47,844 bases of DNA from Pseudomonadota bacterium (GCA_018819925.1 JAHJPG010000065.1:1-47844), one strand, 5' to 3'; positions 30,669 through 38,398 are shown, counted from the first letter of the stretch. Numbers and translations are program-made. The notes: generated by a model from the letters alone, not told the origin.

Positions 30669-32416
30669 TGCAGGCGCTCGGCGTGAAAGGTTTAAGCGGG
30701 ATAGGTTTGTTGGTGGCGCTCAGCCCCTTTTGGGTGGGCAACCCCTTTTACACCGACATAATCGTAACCATCCTGTACTACGCAGCCTTGAGCTTGGCCT
30801 GGAACTTGGTGGGCGGCTACGCCGGCCAATTTTCCCTGGGCCATACCTCCTTTTTCGGGGTGGGCGCCTACACTTCCACCCTGCTTTTCCTGAACCTGGA
30901 CATATCGCCTTGGTTCGGCATGCTGGCCGGTGGGGTGTTAGCCGCCATCATGGCCTTGTTGATCTTCACACCCTGCTTTCGCCTTAAGGGCTTTTACTTC
31001 TGTCTGGTCTCCATCGCCCTGGCCGAGGTGCTGCGCATCATCGCCGTGTACTGGCGCGGGCTAACCATGGGAGGGGTCGGGCTACTGCTGCCGGTGAAAC
31101 CCGCCTGGCAGAACTTTTTATTCGAAAGCAAATACCCCTACCTCATCTTCGCCTTGCTGCTGCTGCTCATAATGATCGGAGTCACCTACTGGCTGGGCCG
31201 CTCCAAGCTGGGCTATTACCTCCAGGCCATACGGGAGGACGAATCCGCCGCCAAGGCGGTGGGCATCAACGTGGTGCGCTGCAAGACGATCATCATGATG
31301 ATCAGCGCCTTTTTCACCGCCGTAAGCGGCACCTTCTACGCCCAGTACATGATGTTCATAGACCCGGACATCGTGTTTTCCATGCACATGTCCATACAGG
31401 TGGCCCTGTTTGCCATCATCGGCGGAGTGGGCACTCTAGCGGGGCCGGTTTTGGGCGCTTTCTTGTTGGTCCCCCTGGACGCGGTGATGAAGGGCTGGCT
31501 GGGCACCATCTACGCCGGCCTGGGTTTCGTGGTATACGGAGCCATCCTCATCGCCGTGGTCATGCTCATGCCCGATGGCATCGTCAAAAGCGCAGAAGCC
31601 TGGATGGGACGGCGCCGGCCCAAGGAGATTAAAGAGGTCGAGTACCTGGAGGACGCCGTCATCCCACCACCGGCCCTGGAGCCGCCGCCGGGGGAAATCC
31701 TGCACGTCAAGGGGTTGTGCAAATCCTTCGGAGGGCTCAACGCCATTTATGAACTAGACCTGAGCGTGCGCCGGGGAGAGATCGTGGGGGTTATCGGTCC
31801 CAACGGAGCCGGCAAAACCACCTTGTTCTCCCTGATATCCACTTTTCTCAAACCAGACCGAGGCAGCGTTTCCTTTTGCGGCCAAGACCTGGGCCAGATG
31901 GCTCCCCACAGCGTGTGCGCCATGGGCCTTTCGCGCACCTTCCAGGTGGTTCGCCCTTTCATGCACCTCAGCGTGCTGGACAACGTAGCCACCGCCTGCC
32001 TTTTGCGCGATCCCCATGTGCCCCGGGCCCGGGAGCGCGCCCTGGAGGTTTTGCGTTTCGTGGGTCTGGGGGATCAGGCCCACAAGCCGGCCTCCAGCCT
32101 CACCCTGCCCAACCGCAAACGGGTCGAATTGGCCCGGGCTTTGGCCACGCGGCCCTCGCTGATTCTGCTGGACGAGGTGATGGCCGGGCTCAATCCCAGC
32201 GAGATCAGACAGATCATCGAGTTGGTGCGACGCATATCGGCAACTGGAATCACCCTGGTGGTGATCGAGCACGTCATGAAAGCCATCATGTCCCTAAGCG
32301 ACCGCATCGTGGTGATCAACTACGGGCAAAAGATCGCCGAGGGCACGCCGCAGGAAATCGTAGCCAACCCCTTGGTCATCGAAGCCTATCTGGGCAAGGA
32401 GACGGCCCATGCTTGA
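30665..32416 (+). CDS. Fused ABC permease-ATPase, LivM-LivG type
   Basis: 583 residues. Residues ~1-310 are a LivM permease with about nine helices; GGYAGQFSLGHTSFFGVGAY and the coupling loop QAIREDESAAKAVGINVVR (188-206) are diagnostic. A ~30-residue Pro-rich linker (about 320-345) leads to a LivG ATPase with Walker A GPNGAGKTT (378-386), Walker B LILLDE with Glu504, and switch His536. The usual signature LSGGQ is replaced by LTLPNRKR, which LivG-type proteins often vary. The genetic fusion keeps the permease and its ATPase in one chain; the second ATPase is encoded downstream. No frameshift or internal stop, so it is a real fusion. Confidence 0.92.
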   Translation: MMQALGVKGLSGIGLLVALSPFWVGNPFYTDIIVTILYYAALSLAWNLVGGYAGQFSLGHTSFFGVGAYTSTLLFLNLDISPWFGMLAGGVLAAIMALLIFTPCFRLKGFYFCLVSIALAEVLRIIAVYWRGLTMGGVGLLLPVKPAWQNFLFESKYPYLIFALLLLLIMIGVTYWLGRSKLGYYLQAIREDESAAKAVGINVVRCKTIIMMISAFFTAVSGTFYAQYMMFIDPDIVFSMHMSIQVALFAIIGGVGTLAGPVLGAFLLVPLDAVMKGWLGTIYAGLGFVVYGAILIAVVMLMPDGIVKSAEAWMGRRRPKEIKEVEYLEDAVIPPPALEPPPGEILHVKGLCKSFGGLNAIYELDLSVRRGEIVGVIGPNGAGKTTLFSLISTFLKPDRGSVSFCGQDLGQMAPHSVCAMGLSRTFQVVRPFMHLSVLDNVATACLLRDPHVPRARERALEVLRFVGLGDQAHKPASSLTLPNRKRVELARALATRPSLILLDEVMAGLNPSEIRQIIELVRRISATGITLVVIEHVMKAIMSLSDRIVVINYGQKIAEGTPQEIVANPLVIEAYLGKETAHA

Positions 32417-33113
32417 GGTGAGTTCTCTAGAGGTTTGTTATGGCGACCTGGTGGCCTTGTCCGGGCTGAATCTTCACGTGGAACAAGGCCGCATCGTGGC
32501 GCTCCTGGGCTCCAACGGTGTGGGCAAAACCACTCTGATCAACACCATCTGCGGGTTGTTCAAACCCACCAAGGGCAGCATCGTCTACCAGGGCACTCAC
32601 CTGGAACGCGAACCCGCCCATCGGGTGGTGGAACTGGGAGTGGTGCAGGTGCCCGAGGGCCGCAAGCTGTTCCCCCAAATGACCGTGTTGGAAAACCTGC
32701 AGATGGGGGCATATCCTCCCAGGGCCAGAGAACTGGCCGAGGAAAGCCTGGATTTCGTCTTTGGCCTGTTGCCCCGCCTCAAGGAGCGCACCAACCAGAT
32801 CGCGGGCACCCTTTCGGGCGGGGAACAGCAGATGGTGGCCCTGGGAAGGGGGCTCATGGCCAGGCCCCGGCTGTTGATCCTGGACGAGCCCTCCTTGGGA
32901 TTAGCGCCGCTGGTGGTGCAAACCATCTTTGAGACCGTAAGACAGGTCAAGGAAACCGGCATCACGGTGCTGTTGGTCGAACAGAACGTGCGCCAGGTGC
33001 TGTCGTTTTGCGACCGCGCCTTTGTGCTTGAAAACGGTTGCATAACCCTGGGAGGCCAAGGGCTGGAACTGCTTGATAATCCTCATGTTCGCGAAGCATA
33101 TCTAGGAATGTGA
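32409..33113 (+). CDS. ABC transporter ATPase, LivF-like
   Basis: 234 residues. Walker A GSNGVGKTT (34-42), signature LSGGEQQM, Walker B LLILDEPSLGLAP and switch H-loop region VLLVEQNVRQ; the His is replaced by Gln, as is usual in LivF. It overlaps the fused gene by 8 bases. Together the two ATPase domains (LivG part and this one) should make an asymmetric pair powering uptake. Start and length agree with LivF (~235). Confidence 0.92.
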   Translation: MLEVSSLEVCYGDLVALSGLNLHVEQGRIVALLGSNGVGKTTLINTICGLFKPTKGSIVYQGTHLEREPAHRVVELGVVQVPEGRKLFPQMTVLENLQMGAYPPRARELAEESLDFVFGLLPRLKERTNQIAGTLSGGEQQMVALGRGLMARPRLLILDEPSLGLAPLVVQTIFETVRQVKETGITVLLVEQNVRQVLSFCDRAFVLENGCITLGGQGLELLDNPHVREAYLGM

Positions 33114-33136
33114 ATCACAGCCGGAGATGAAAGCAA

Positions 33137-34150
33137 TTGCCTAAACAGACATACAAAGTGGCTGCCATGATCGCCGCCTCCAGCCACAAAAGCAAAGACG
33201 AAACCATGGACAAGGTGCTGGCCATGACCCGGGAGGCGGCAGCAAGGGGAGCCCAACTGGTGGTCTTCCCCGAGACCTTCGTCCCCTACTACCCCTGGTG
33301 GATATGGATGGCGGTAAACAACACCCAGCGCCTGAACCTCTACCGCCAGCTCTATCACAACTCCATCGAAGTGCCGGGCCCGGAAATCCAACGGTTGGCC
33401 GAAGAGGCGGCGCGTCTTAAGATTCACGTAACCTTGGGGATCAACGAACGCGATGGCGGGACCATCTACAATTCACAAGTTTTGATCGACGATCAGGGCC
33501 GGCTGGTGGGCAAGCGGCGCAAACTCATGCCCACCGGCGAAGAAAAAACCATCTGGGGCTGGGGCCACGGCAACGACTTGGTGGTCTACGATACCAGCCT
33601 GGGCAAAATCGGCCCCCTGATCTGTTATGAGCACTCCATGGCCCTTAGCCGCTTCGCGCTATACGCCATGGGCGAACAGGTGCATGTGGCCAATTGGCCG
33701 GGAGCCAACTTCAAAAGCCAGCCGCGCAACCGCTCGCGCATCATTGACGCCGCCATGCGCCACACCGCCTTTGAGGGCCAGGTCTTTGTCATCTTCTCCT
33801 CGTCCATGCTCACCGAGGAAGACGTGGCCTATTACCATGAGTTGGACCCTTCCACCGAGGAAAGTCTGGAGCCGGGCGGCGGCATCGCCGGCATCATAGA
33901 CCCCCTGGGCAATTACGTGGCCGGGCCGGTGGAGCACGAAGAAACCATGCTGGTGGCGGAAATCAATCTCGAGCTTATAACCTACGCCAAACACATGGTG
34001 GACTCGGTGGGTCATTACAACCGCCCCGATGTGTTTTCCTTGCGGGTGGACCGCCGTCCCCGTCCAGCCATGACCTCACGGGAAGACATCCAGGATCCAG
34101 TTGGGCAAAAACCGGTGGAGATGGTCACCGAGATGCCAGAGACGATTTAA
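33137..34150 (+). CDS. Nitrilase (carbon-nitrogen hydrolase family)
   Basis: 337 residues. The catalytic triad is complete: Glu46 (VFPETFVPYYPWW), Lys129 (RKLMPTGEEKTIWGWG) and Cys163 (LICYEHSMALSR). The RKLMPT-x-EEKTIWGWG pattern and the length are those of true nitrilases (EC 3.5.5.-), which convert a nitrile to acid and ammonia, rather than amidases. TTG at 33137 is chosen because the family's first strand (YKVAAMIAASSH) starts there and GGAG lies about 10 bases upstream; there is no in-frame ATG before it. No signal peptide: cytoplasmic. Last gene of the cargo operon, 23 bases after livF. Substrate range (aliphatic, aryl, arylacetonitrile) cannot be read. Confidence 0.9.
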   Translation: MPKQTYKVAAMIAASSHKSKDETMDKVLAMTREAAARGAQLVVFPETFVPYYPWWIWMAVNNTQRLNLYRQLYHNSIEVPGPEIQRLAEEAARLKIHVTLGINERDGGTIYNSQVLIDDQGRLVGKRRKLMPTGEEKTIWGWGHGNDLVVYDTSLGKIGPLICYEHSMALSRFALYAMGEQVHVANWPGANFKSQPRNRSRIIDAAMRHTAFEGQVFVIFSSSMLTEEDVAYYHELDPSTEESLEPGGGIAGIIDPLGNYVAGPVEHEETMLVAEINLELITYAKHMVDSVGHYNRPDVFSLRVDRRPRPAMTSREDIQDPVGQKPVEMVTEMPETI

Positions 34151-34559
34151 CTTGAAGGCTATGCGGCAAAGAAATGCCCCACTGCCGACGAAAGACCGCC
34201 GGTGATGCCGCCCATGGGCAAAGGGTCATTATGCGCTCCATGCCCAGCTAGGACCCGGGCCGGTGAAAGCGCCATTCTTAAGAGAGGCGACACGGTTTGG
34301 TGAAATTCCAAAGATTTTATTACCGCGCCCATGCCCCATGTTATTGCGTGTTAGTAGAATCGGCTACGAGCTGCAACGGGTCTAGCCGGCATGGAAATAA
34401 CCTTGTAAATCCTATTCGGACTTTTCCACCAAAACACGAATACACTAGCAATGATAGGGTGCGCATAGGGTGCGGGCTGAGGTTGCTGGGTGCATGAATC
34501 TGCACCCATTTGCGACCCCAACTATGTTAACTTACTGGTATCTTTAGCCATATTGTATA
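34151..34559. other. Right end of island 2: gene-free, with arm-site doublet and inverted repeat
   Basis: No convincing gene. AGGGTGCG occurs at 34456 and 34467, an 11-base step; this 20-base block matches 26760-26779 with one mismatch. A perfect 8-base inverted repeat (TGGGTGCA / TGCACCCA, six-base loop, 34487-34508) follows. Both are 50-105 bases from attachment copy 3. No strong terminator was seen after the nitrilase gene. Confidence 0.6.
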
Positions 34560-34625
34560 ACTTCAAATCCGGTGTACCGTCTGAGTAAGGCGGTAGGTGG
34601 GTTCGATTCCCATGCACTTCCGCCA
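34560..34625 (+). repeat. Attachment repeat, copy 3 (right end of island 2)
   Basis: 66 bases identical to 18434-18499, i.e. the tRNA-Sec 3' end including CCA. The sequence upstream of it differs from the tRNA, so it is a partial copy left at the chromosome junction. Confidence 0.93.
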
Positions 34626-34635
34626 CAATAAAAAC

Positions 34636-34664
34636 AAGGGGTTAGCCAATTTGGCTGGCCCCTT
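34636..34664 (+). terminator. tRNA-Sec-type terminator after attachment copy 3
   Basis: Same stem and loop as the hairpin after copy 2 (AAGGGGTTAGCC / GGCTGGCCCCTT), followed by TCTCGTT. If island 2 entered first, this could be the original chromosomal terminator. Confidence 0.65.
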
Positions 34665-34746
34665 TCTCGTTGATCCCATATGCTGGCTTTGCCTGGTTTT
34701 CAATTCTGGACGTTAGGATAGACGTAGGATTTTCCCTACGGAGTGT

Positions 34747-34974
34747 TTAGGCGGCGTTTTCCGTCTGGGTCTTTCCGCCCGTAAGTACTTTGAGGTGAGG
34801 TCTGATAGACGCTACTCCCCTCACGTAGTCTTCGGTCGTCATTAGGTGCTTGTGCCGCAGGTGCTGCTTGATGGAGCCAAGTACAGCTTGGAGTGGTTTC
34901 TTGCCGGGCTCACCAAGTTGGTGGTCCCGGATTACAAGCGCAGAGTCACTGTGCCTGACGCACCATCCGAATAA
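34747..34974 (-). pseudogene. C-terminal remnant of a third tyrosine recombinase
   Basis: An uninterrupted minus-strand frame from 34974 to a TAA at 34747 reads PLQAVLGSIKQHLRHKH, then LMTTEDYVRGVASIRPHL and KVLTGGKTQTENAA. This is the end of an integrase: the LRHKxxxTTExY part carries the last His region and the nucleophilic Tyr. A stop at 34977 cuts it off and no N-terminal part is present. It is unlike both other integrases of the window and marks an older integration at the same tRNA, outside attachment copy 3. Confidence 0.72.
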
Positions 34975-35056
34975 TCACCCCTCCAACTAGTCAAGAGTCT
35001 TGGCTGTTCCCCGTCAGAGCCCATGGGACAGATTTGGTGGTTTACCTATGGGAACC

Positions 35057-36739
35057 CTAGCGGACTCTGACCAATACATAGCCCGGCAACTTGCCCGCGT
35101 CCTTGAACCGCCGCCCGGCGGCCAAAGCCTGGGCCTTGCCGGGGAAGGGCCCCAAGAGCACGCGGTGCCACAGGCCGCTTTTGGGCGAGTTCCAATCCCA
35201 GACCTGAGCCGGTTGCCCCGCCGCCACCCAGCGGTTCCGGGCTGCCCGGGCCAGGTTGGGGTTGCGGTTGGAGGACAACTGCAAGTACCAGCCCCGGGGC
35301 GGCTTGCCGGCCTGCTGGGCAGCCGGGGGCGCGGGCTTGGGCTCCGCCTTGGGCGGGGACGCTGGCGCGGGTTTGGCTTTGGCCTTGGCCACGGGCGCGG
35401 GCTTGGGAGCCGGCGCGGGCGCGGGTTTGGCCTCGGCGATGGGCGAAGGCTGGGGCCGGGCGGCCGGGGCCGGCTTAGTCTCGGGCGCGGGGCGCTGGCT
35501 CCAGCCGGTGGAAGCCATTGCCTTGGGCTGGGGCGCGGGCTTGGCCTCGGGCGCGGGCGCGGGGGCCGGCCCTGACTTTGGTTCGGGAGCAGGCGCTGCC
35601 TGGGGAGCGGGAACCGGCTCGGGCTTGGGAGCCGATTTGGGCCTGGGCTTGAGCGCCGGCTTTGGCCGGGGCGCGGGGGCCGGCGGCAGCTTCACCCCGT
35701 TGACGCCCAAACGGGTAACCTGGTCTGGCGAAAGCTTGAGCAGGCTGGCGGTCATGCGGCTCTTGGCTCCGGCCGCCTGGGGGTCCAGGCGCAGGGCGTG
35801 GTGGAAGCTCATCACCGCACCGGCGTGGTCCCCCCTGGCCTGCTGGACCAAACCCAAGGTGTCCCACACCGCCGGGTTGTCCGGGGCCAGGCGCGCCGCC
35901 TTTTGGGCCAGGGTCAGGGCCTCGTTCAGGTCGTGCTTGTTTTTCACCAGAGCCCAGGCCAGGTTGTTCATGTACACCGGGTTGTCGGGCGCGGCGGCCA
36001 GGGCCCGGCGAAACAACACCACCGCCTGGCCGCCCTGGCCCATGGTGCTGAACAGGGTGGCCTTGTCGTTGAGCACCGCTGGGTCATTGGGGGTCCATTC
36101 CAGGGCCTGGTCATAGGCCTTGAGGGCCCCTTGCTTGTCCCCGGTGGCCGCCCGGCACAGGGCCATGAGGTGCCAGCTGCCGGCCGCCGCGGGATGCAGC
36201 TCCAGGTCCAGGCTGAGTGGCTGCATGGCCTCGCGGTACTTGCCCTGTTGGTAGAGCTTCTGGGCCTGGCGGCGGAAGACATCGCTGGTGAGCATGGCCA
36301 GGGCCTGGCCGCCGTTGAGCGCGAAGACCCCACTCACTTGGCCCAGCCTCAACCCCTTTATGGCCTTGGTCATGGCGGCGGGAAGTTCGCTTTTGGCCAG
36401 GCAGTCGGCATGGGTGGTGACGTAACCCTTGTTGTTGCGCGCCATGTCCAGGGCCGCGCTTTGAAAGGGCTTGCCCTGGCCCAGCATGGCCCGCATCTCC
36501 CGCATCAGGGTCTGGTTGTCGGTCCAGAAGACCCACAAGCACACCCTTGCCGCGTCGCCTGGCGGATTTTGGGGCAAGGAAGCCCAAGCGGGGGCGGGCT
36601 GGGGCGATGCCGCCCGGGACGGGGCGGCCGCCGGCGTGGCGGTGGGAGCGGCGTCCTTGGAGGGCCCCGAGGCGCAGGCGGCCAGCAAAAACAACGGGAT
36701 GGCCAGGAGCCCCCAATACAGGCGCAAATAATAAATCAT
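35057..36739 (-). CDS. TPR lipoprotein with Ala/Pro-rich linker and SPOR domain
   Basis: 560 residues. Lipoprotein signal: LLAIPLFLLAAC with Cys22. A stretch at about 80-160 (QSAALDMARNNKGYVTTHADCLAKSELPAAMTKAIKGLRLGQVSGVFALNG) looks like a worn parvulin-type peptidyl-prolyl isomerase domain. Then come four or five TPRs (about 155-330), a 110-residue linker of Pro-Ala-Lys repeats, and a SPOR domain (about 475-560) that would bind denuded peptidoglycan glycans at division sites. It should sit in the outer membrane facing the periplasm and touch the septal wall. The antisense open frames here come from the repetitive linker. Confidence 0.82.
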   Translation of the reverse strand: MIYYLRLYWGLLAIPLFLLAACASGPSKDAAPTATPAAAPSRAASPQPAPAWASLPQNPPGDAARVCLWVFWTDNQTLMREMRAMLGQGKPFQSAALDMARNNKGYVTTHADCLAKSELPAAMTKAIKGLRLGQVSGVFALNGGQALAMLTSDVFRRQAQKLYQQGKYREAMQPLSLDLELHPAAAGSWHLMALCRAATGDKQGALKAYDQALEWTPNDPAVLNDKATLFSTMGQGGQAVVLFRRALAAAPDNPVYMNNLAWALVKNKHDLNEALTLAQKAARLAPDNPAVWDTLGLVQQARGDHAGAVMSFHHALRLDPQAAGAKSRMTASLLKLSPDQVTRLGVNGVKLPPAPAPRPKPALKPRPKSAPKPEPVPAPQAAPAPEPKSGPAPAPAPEAKPAPQPKAMASTGWSQRPAPETKPAPAARPQPSPIAEAKPAPAPAPKPAPVAKAKAKPAPASPPKAEPKPAPPAAQQAGKPPRGWYLQLSSNRNPNLARAARNRWVAAGQPAQVWDWNSPKSGLWHRVLLGPFPGKAQALAAGRRFKDAGKLPGYVLVRVR

Positions 36740-37019
36740 GGCTGGATTATAGAAATTTGCCTGCCGGCGCGCAACGTAGTTTTATGGCCCGGGGGGGTGC
36801 CAAATCCCGCAGCGCGGCCTAAGAGGCGGATACCAGTTGACAAATGGGGCCAAACCGGTAATCATTATGTCCTATACCGGCCAATAAGTCTAAATTTTCC
36901 GCTAGATCTTCAAGGCTCCGCCCCGCGATCTCAGCAAAAAGTTAAGGCTGGTTGAGCCAAAAGAAGCCTTCCCTATTGGTTGGGGGGCATGCCGCTTTTT
37001 TCACAGGAGTCTTTGCAAG

Positions 37020-37301
37020 ATGAGCAGTAATATCTATGTGGGCAATCTGTCCTACGACACCACCGACGATTCTCTGAACAACGCCTTCAGCGAGTACGGC
37101 ACCGTGCTTTCGGCCAGGGTGATCACCGACCGGATGACCGGTCGTTCCCGCGGTTTTGGTTTCGTGGAGATGGAAAACAATAACGAGGCCCAAGCGGCCA
37201 TCCAGGCCCTTAACGGCGCCCAGTTGGACGGCCGGGACCTGAAGGTCAACGAGGCCAAGCCCCGCGAGGACCGCGACTCCCGGCCCCCCCGCCGCTGGTA
37301 A
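37020..37301 (+). CDS. RRM-domain RNA-binding protein
   Basis: 93 residues, one RRM. RNP2 is IYVGNL (5-10) and RNP1 is RGFGFVEM (about 44-51). An Arg/Asp/Pro-rich tail (KPREDRDSRPPRRW) follows. Single-RRM proteins of this type in cyanobacteria and deltaproteobacteria bind RNA and are often induced by cold or stress. AGGAG ten bases before ATG; a TTGACA lies at 36837-36842 but its -10 element is unclear. A strong terminator follows (37362-37413). Confidence 0.9.
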   Translation: MSSNIYVGNLSYDTTDDSLNNAFSEYGTVLSARVITDRMTGRSRGFGFVEMENNNEAQAAIQALNGAQLDGRDLKVNEAKPREDRDSRPPRRW

Positions 37302-37361
37302 TCCCAGGCCGGGCCTGGTTTGACTAGGCCCGGCGCCGGGTTTTCCCGGCCCAAGCCTTTT

Positions 37362-37413
37362 AAGTCCCCGCCGGCCGGCGAACCTCCGGAATGCTGGCCT
37401 CGGGGACTTTTTT
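37362..37413 (+). terminator. Rho-independent terminator after the RRM gene
   Basis: AAGTCCCCG (37362-37370) pairs with CGGGGACTT (37401-37409) around a GC-rich loop of 30 bases that can fold further, followed by a run of six T in total. Confidence 0.75.
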
Positions 37414-37476
37414 ACCCCCAACCGGCCACAGCGGCCGGCCAAAACATTTTTCAACCCCCAGCGAGGAGGTGTCCAC

Positions 37477-37650
37477 TTGGCGAGAACCAACTTCCAGTTC
37501 CAAAAAAGACAGAAGGAGATGGAGAGGAAAAAGAAAAAAGAGATGAAGCGCCAACAAAAATTGGAGAAAAAGGCACTAAAGGATGAGCCGGACTTTCAGG
37601 AAGAGCCGGACGTGGAAGGCGGCGAGGTAGAGCAGGACCCGCCCGCCTAG
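37477..37650 (+). CDS. Small basic coiled-coil protein, TTG start
   Basis: 57 residues, beginning at a TTG seven bases after an excellent AGGAGG. The first 35 residues are Lys/Arg/Gln/Glu-rich (NFQFQKRQKEMERKKKKEMK), the tail acidic (EEPDVEGGEVEQDPPA). No ATG start exists, so ATG-only searches miss it. Small proteins of this kind occur near RRM genes in several deltaproteobacteria as far as I recall; a nucleic-acid-linked role is inference. It converges on plsC with a 4-base overlap of stops. Confidence 0.75.
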   Translation: MARTNFQFQKRQKEMERKKKKEMKRQQKLEKKALKDEPDFQEEPDVEGGEVEQDPPA

Positions 37651-38390
37651 GACCCTGCCGGAGGCCGGGGCTCATCAAGGGCCTGGGCCAGCATGCGGTG
37701 GGTCGCCTCCATGAGCAGTCGGGAGTTTTTCTTGACCGCCGGGTCGCTGATGGTGGGCAGCACCGAAACCGTGATGTGGCCCGGCCTGATGCGCCAGCTC
37801 TTTTTAGGCAGCACCTGGGCCGAACCGGCGATGGCCACCGGGGCCACATCGGCCCGGGCCAGAGTGGCCAGCACGAAAGCTCCCCGCTTGAACTGGCCCA
37901 ACTTGCCGTCGGCGCTGCGGGTGCCCTCGGCGAAAAACAGCACCGCGCTGCCCAGCTTGATTTTGTCCACCGCTTGTCGCATCAACTCGCCGGCTTGGCC
38001 GCTTTGGCCGCGATCCACGAAGATGTAACCGGCTTTTTTCATGGCATAGCCCCACAGGGGCACCTTGCCAAGCTCCTTTTTGACCACGAACTTGAAATCC
38101 ACCGGCAGGCTGGCCAAAAGGGCCAGGATGTCGAACAGGCTCTGGTGATTGCACACCAGGACCATGGGCCCCTTCCCGGCGCGCTCCAGGTTTTCTAGGC
38201 CCTGGACATCCACCTTGACCCGGCTGGCCCAAAGCAAAATACGGCTCCAAGGCCGGGCTCCGTAGCGGTGGGCCTTGCTGCCCGTGGAGTCCACCAAAAA
38301 CCACAGTATGGATATGGTGGACCAGATGATGGTCTGCACCAGGATGAAAAGAAGCAGCCCGGCCATACCCAGGCGCTCCACCAAGCCCAT
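37647..38390 (-). CDS. plsC: 1-acyl-sn-glycerol-3-phosphate acyltransferase (PlsC family)
   Basis: 247 residues. One N-terminal hydrophobic helix (about 8-33). Acyltransferase motifs: NHQSLFD with His82 and Asp87 (HX4D), GYIFVDRG (121-128), and FAEGTRS (153-159). It should acylate lysophosphatidic acid at the inner membrane in phospholipid synthesis. ATG at 38390 lies 8 bases after the fabH stop, so the two genes form an operon; a longer in-frame start inside fabH is not supported by homology. Confidence 0.88.
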   Translation of the reverse strand: MGLVERLGMAGLLLFILVQTIIWSTISILWFLVDSTGSKAHRYGARPWSRILLWASRVKVDVQGLENLERAGKGPMVLVCNHQSLFDILALLASLPVDFKFVVKKELGKVPLWGYAMKKAGYIFVDRGQSGQAGELMRQAVDKIKLGSAVLFFAEGTRSADGKLGQFKRGAFVLATLARADVAPVAIAGSAQVLPKKSWRIRPGHITVSVLPTISDPAVKKNSRLLMEATHRMLAQALDEPRPPAGS

Positions 38391-38398
38391 GCGTTCCA

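Larger units (their letters stand above)
26690..34625. mobile_element. Island 2: tRNA-Sec element with nitrilase/transport cargo and broken integrase
   Basis: About 7.9 kb bounded by attachment copies 2 and 3. An integrase remnant lies at the left, and 20-base arm-like doublets lie near both ends (26760 and 34456). The cargo (27752-34150) is a single plus-strand gene set: XRE-cupin regulator, LivK-like, LivH-like, LivM-LivG fusion, LivF-like and nitrilase. Cargo codon use and GC resemble the chromosome, unlike island 1, so the donor is probably a high-GC relative. The element seems unable to move by itself. Confidence 0.82.

Noticed and set aside
30665-32416. Possibility that LivM-LivG is an assembly error joining two genes
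   Set aside because: The frame is continuous through a sensible linker, and the overlaps on both sides (ATGA and 8 bases) agree with natural coupling.
34297-34497. 66-residue plus-strand open frame at the end of island 2
   Set aside because: No ribosome site or motif; it runs through the arm-site doublet.
26621-34625. Extra tRNA-Sec genes at attachment copies 2 and 3
   Set aside because: Both lack the 5' acceptor strand and D arm, so no complete tRNA can form.
35256-36116. Plus-strand Gly/Ala-rich open frame
   Set aside because: It is the complement of the Pro-Ala-Lys linker and TPRs of the SPOR lipoprotein.
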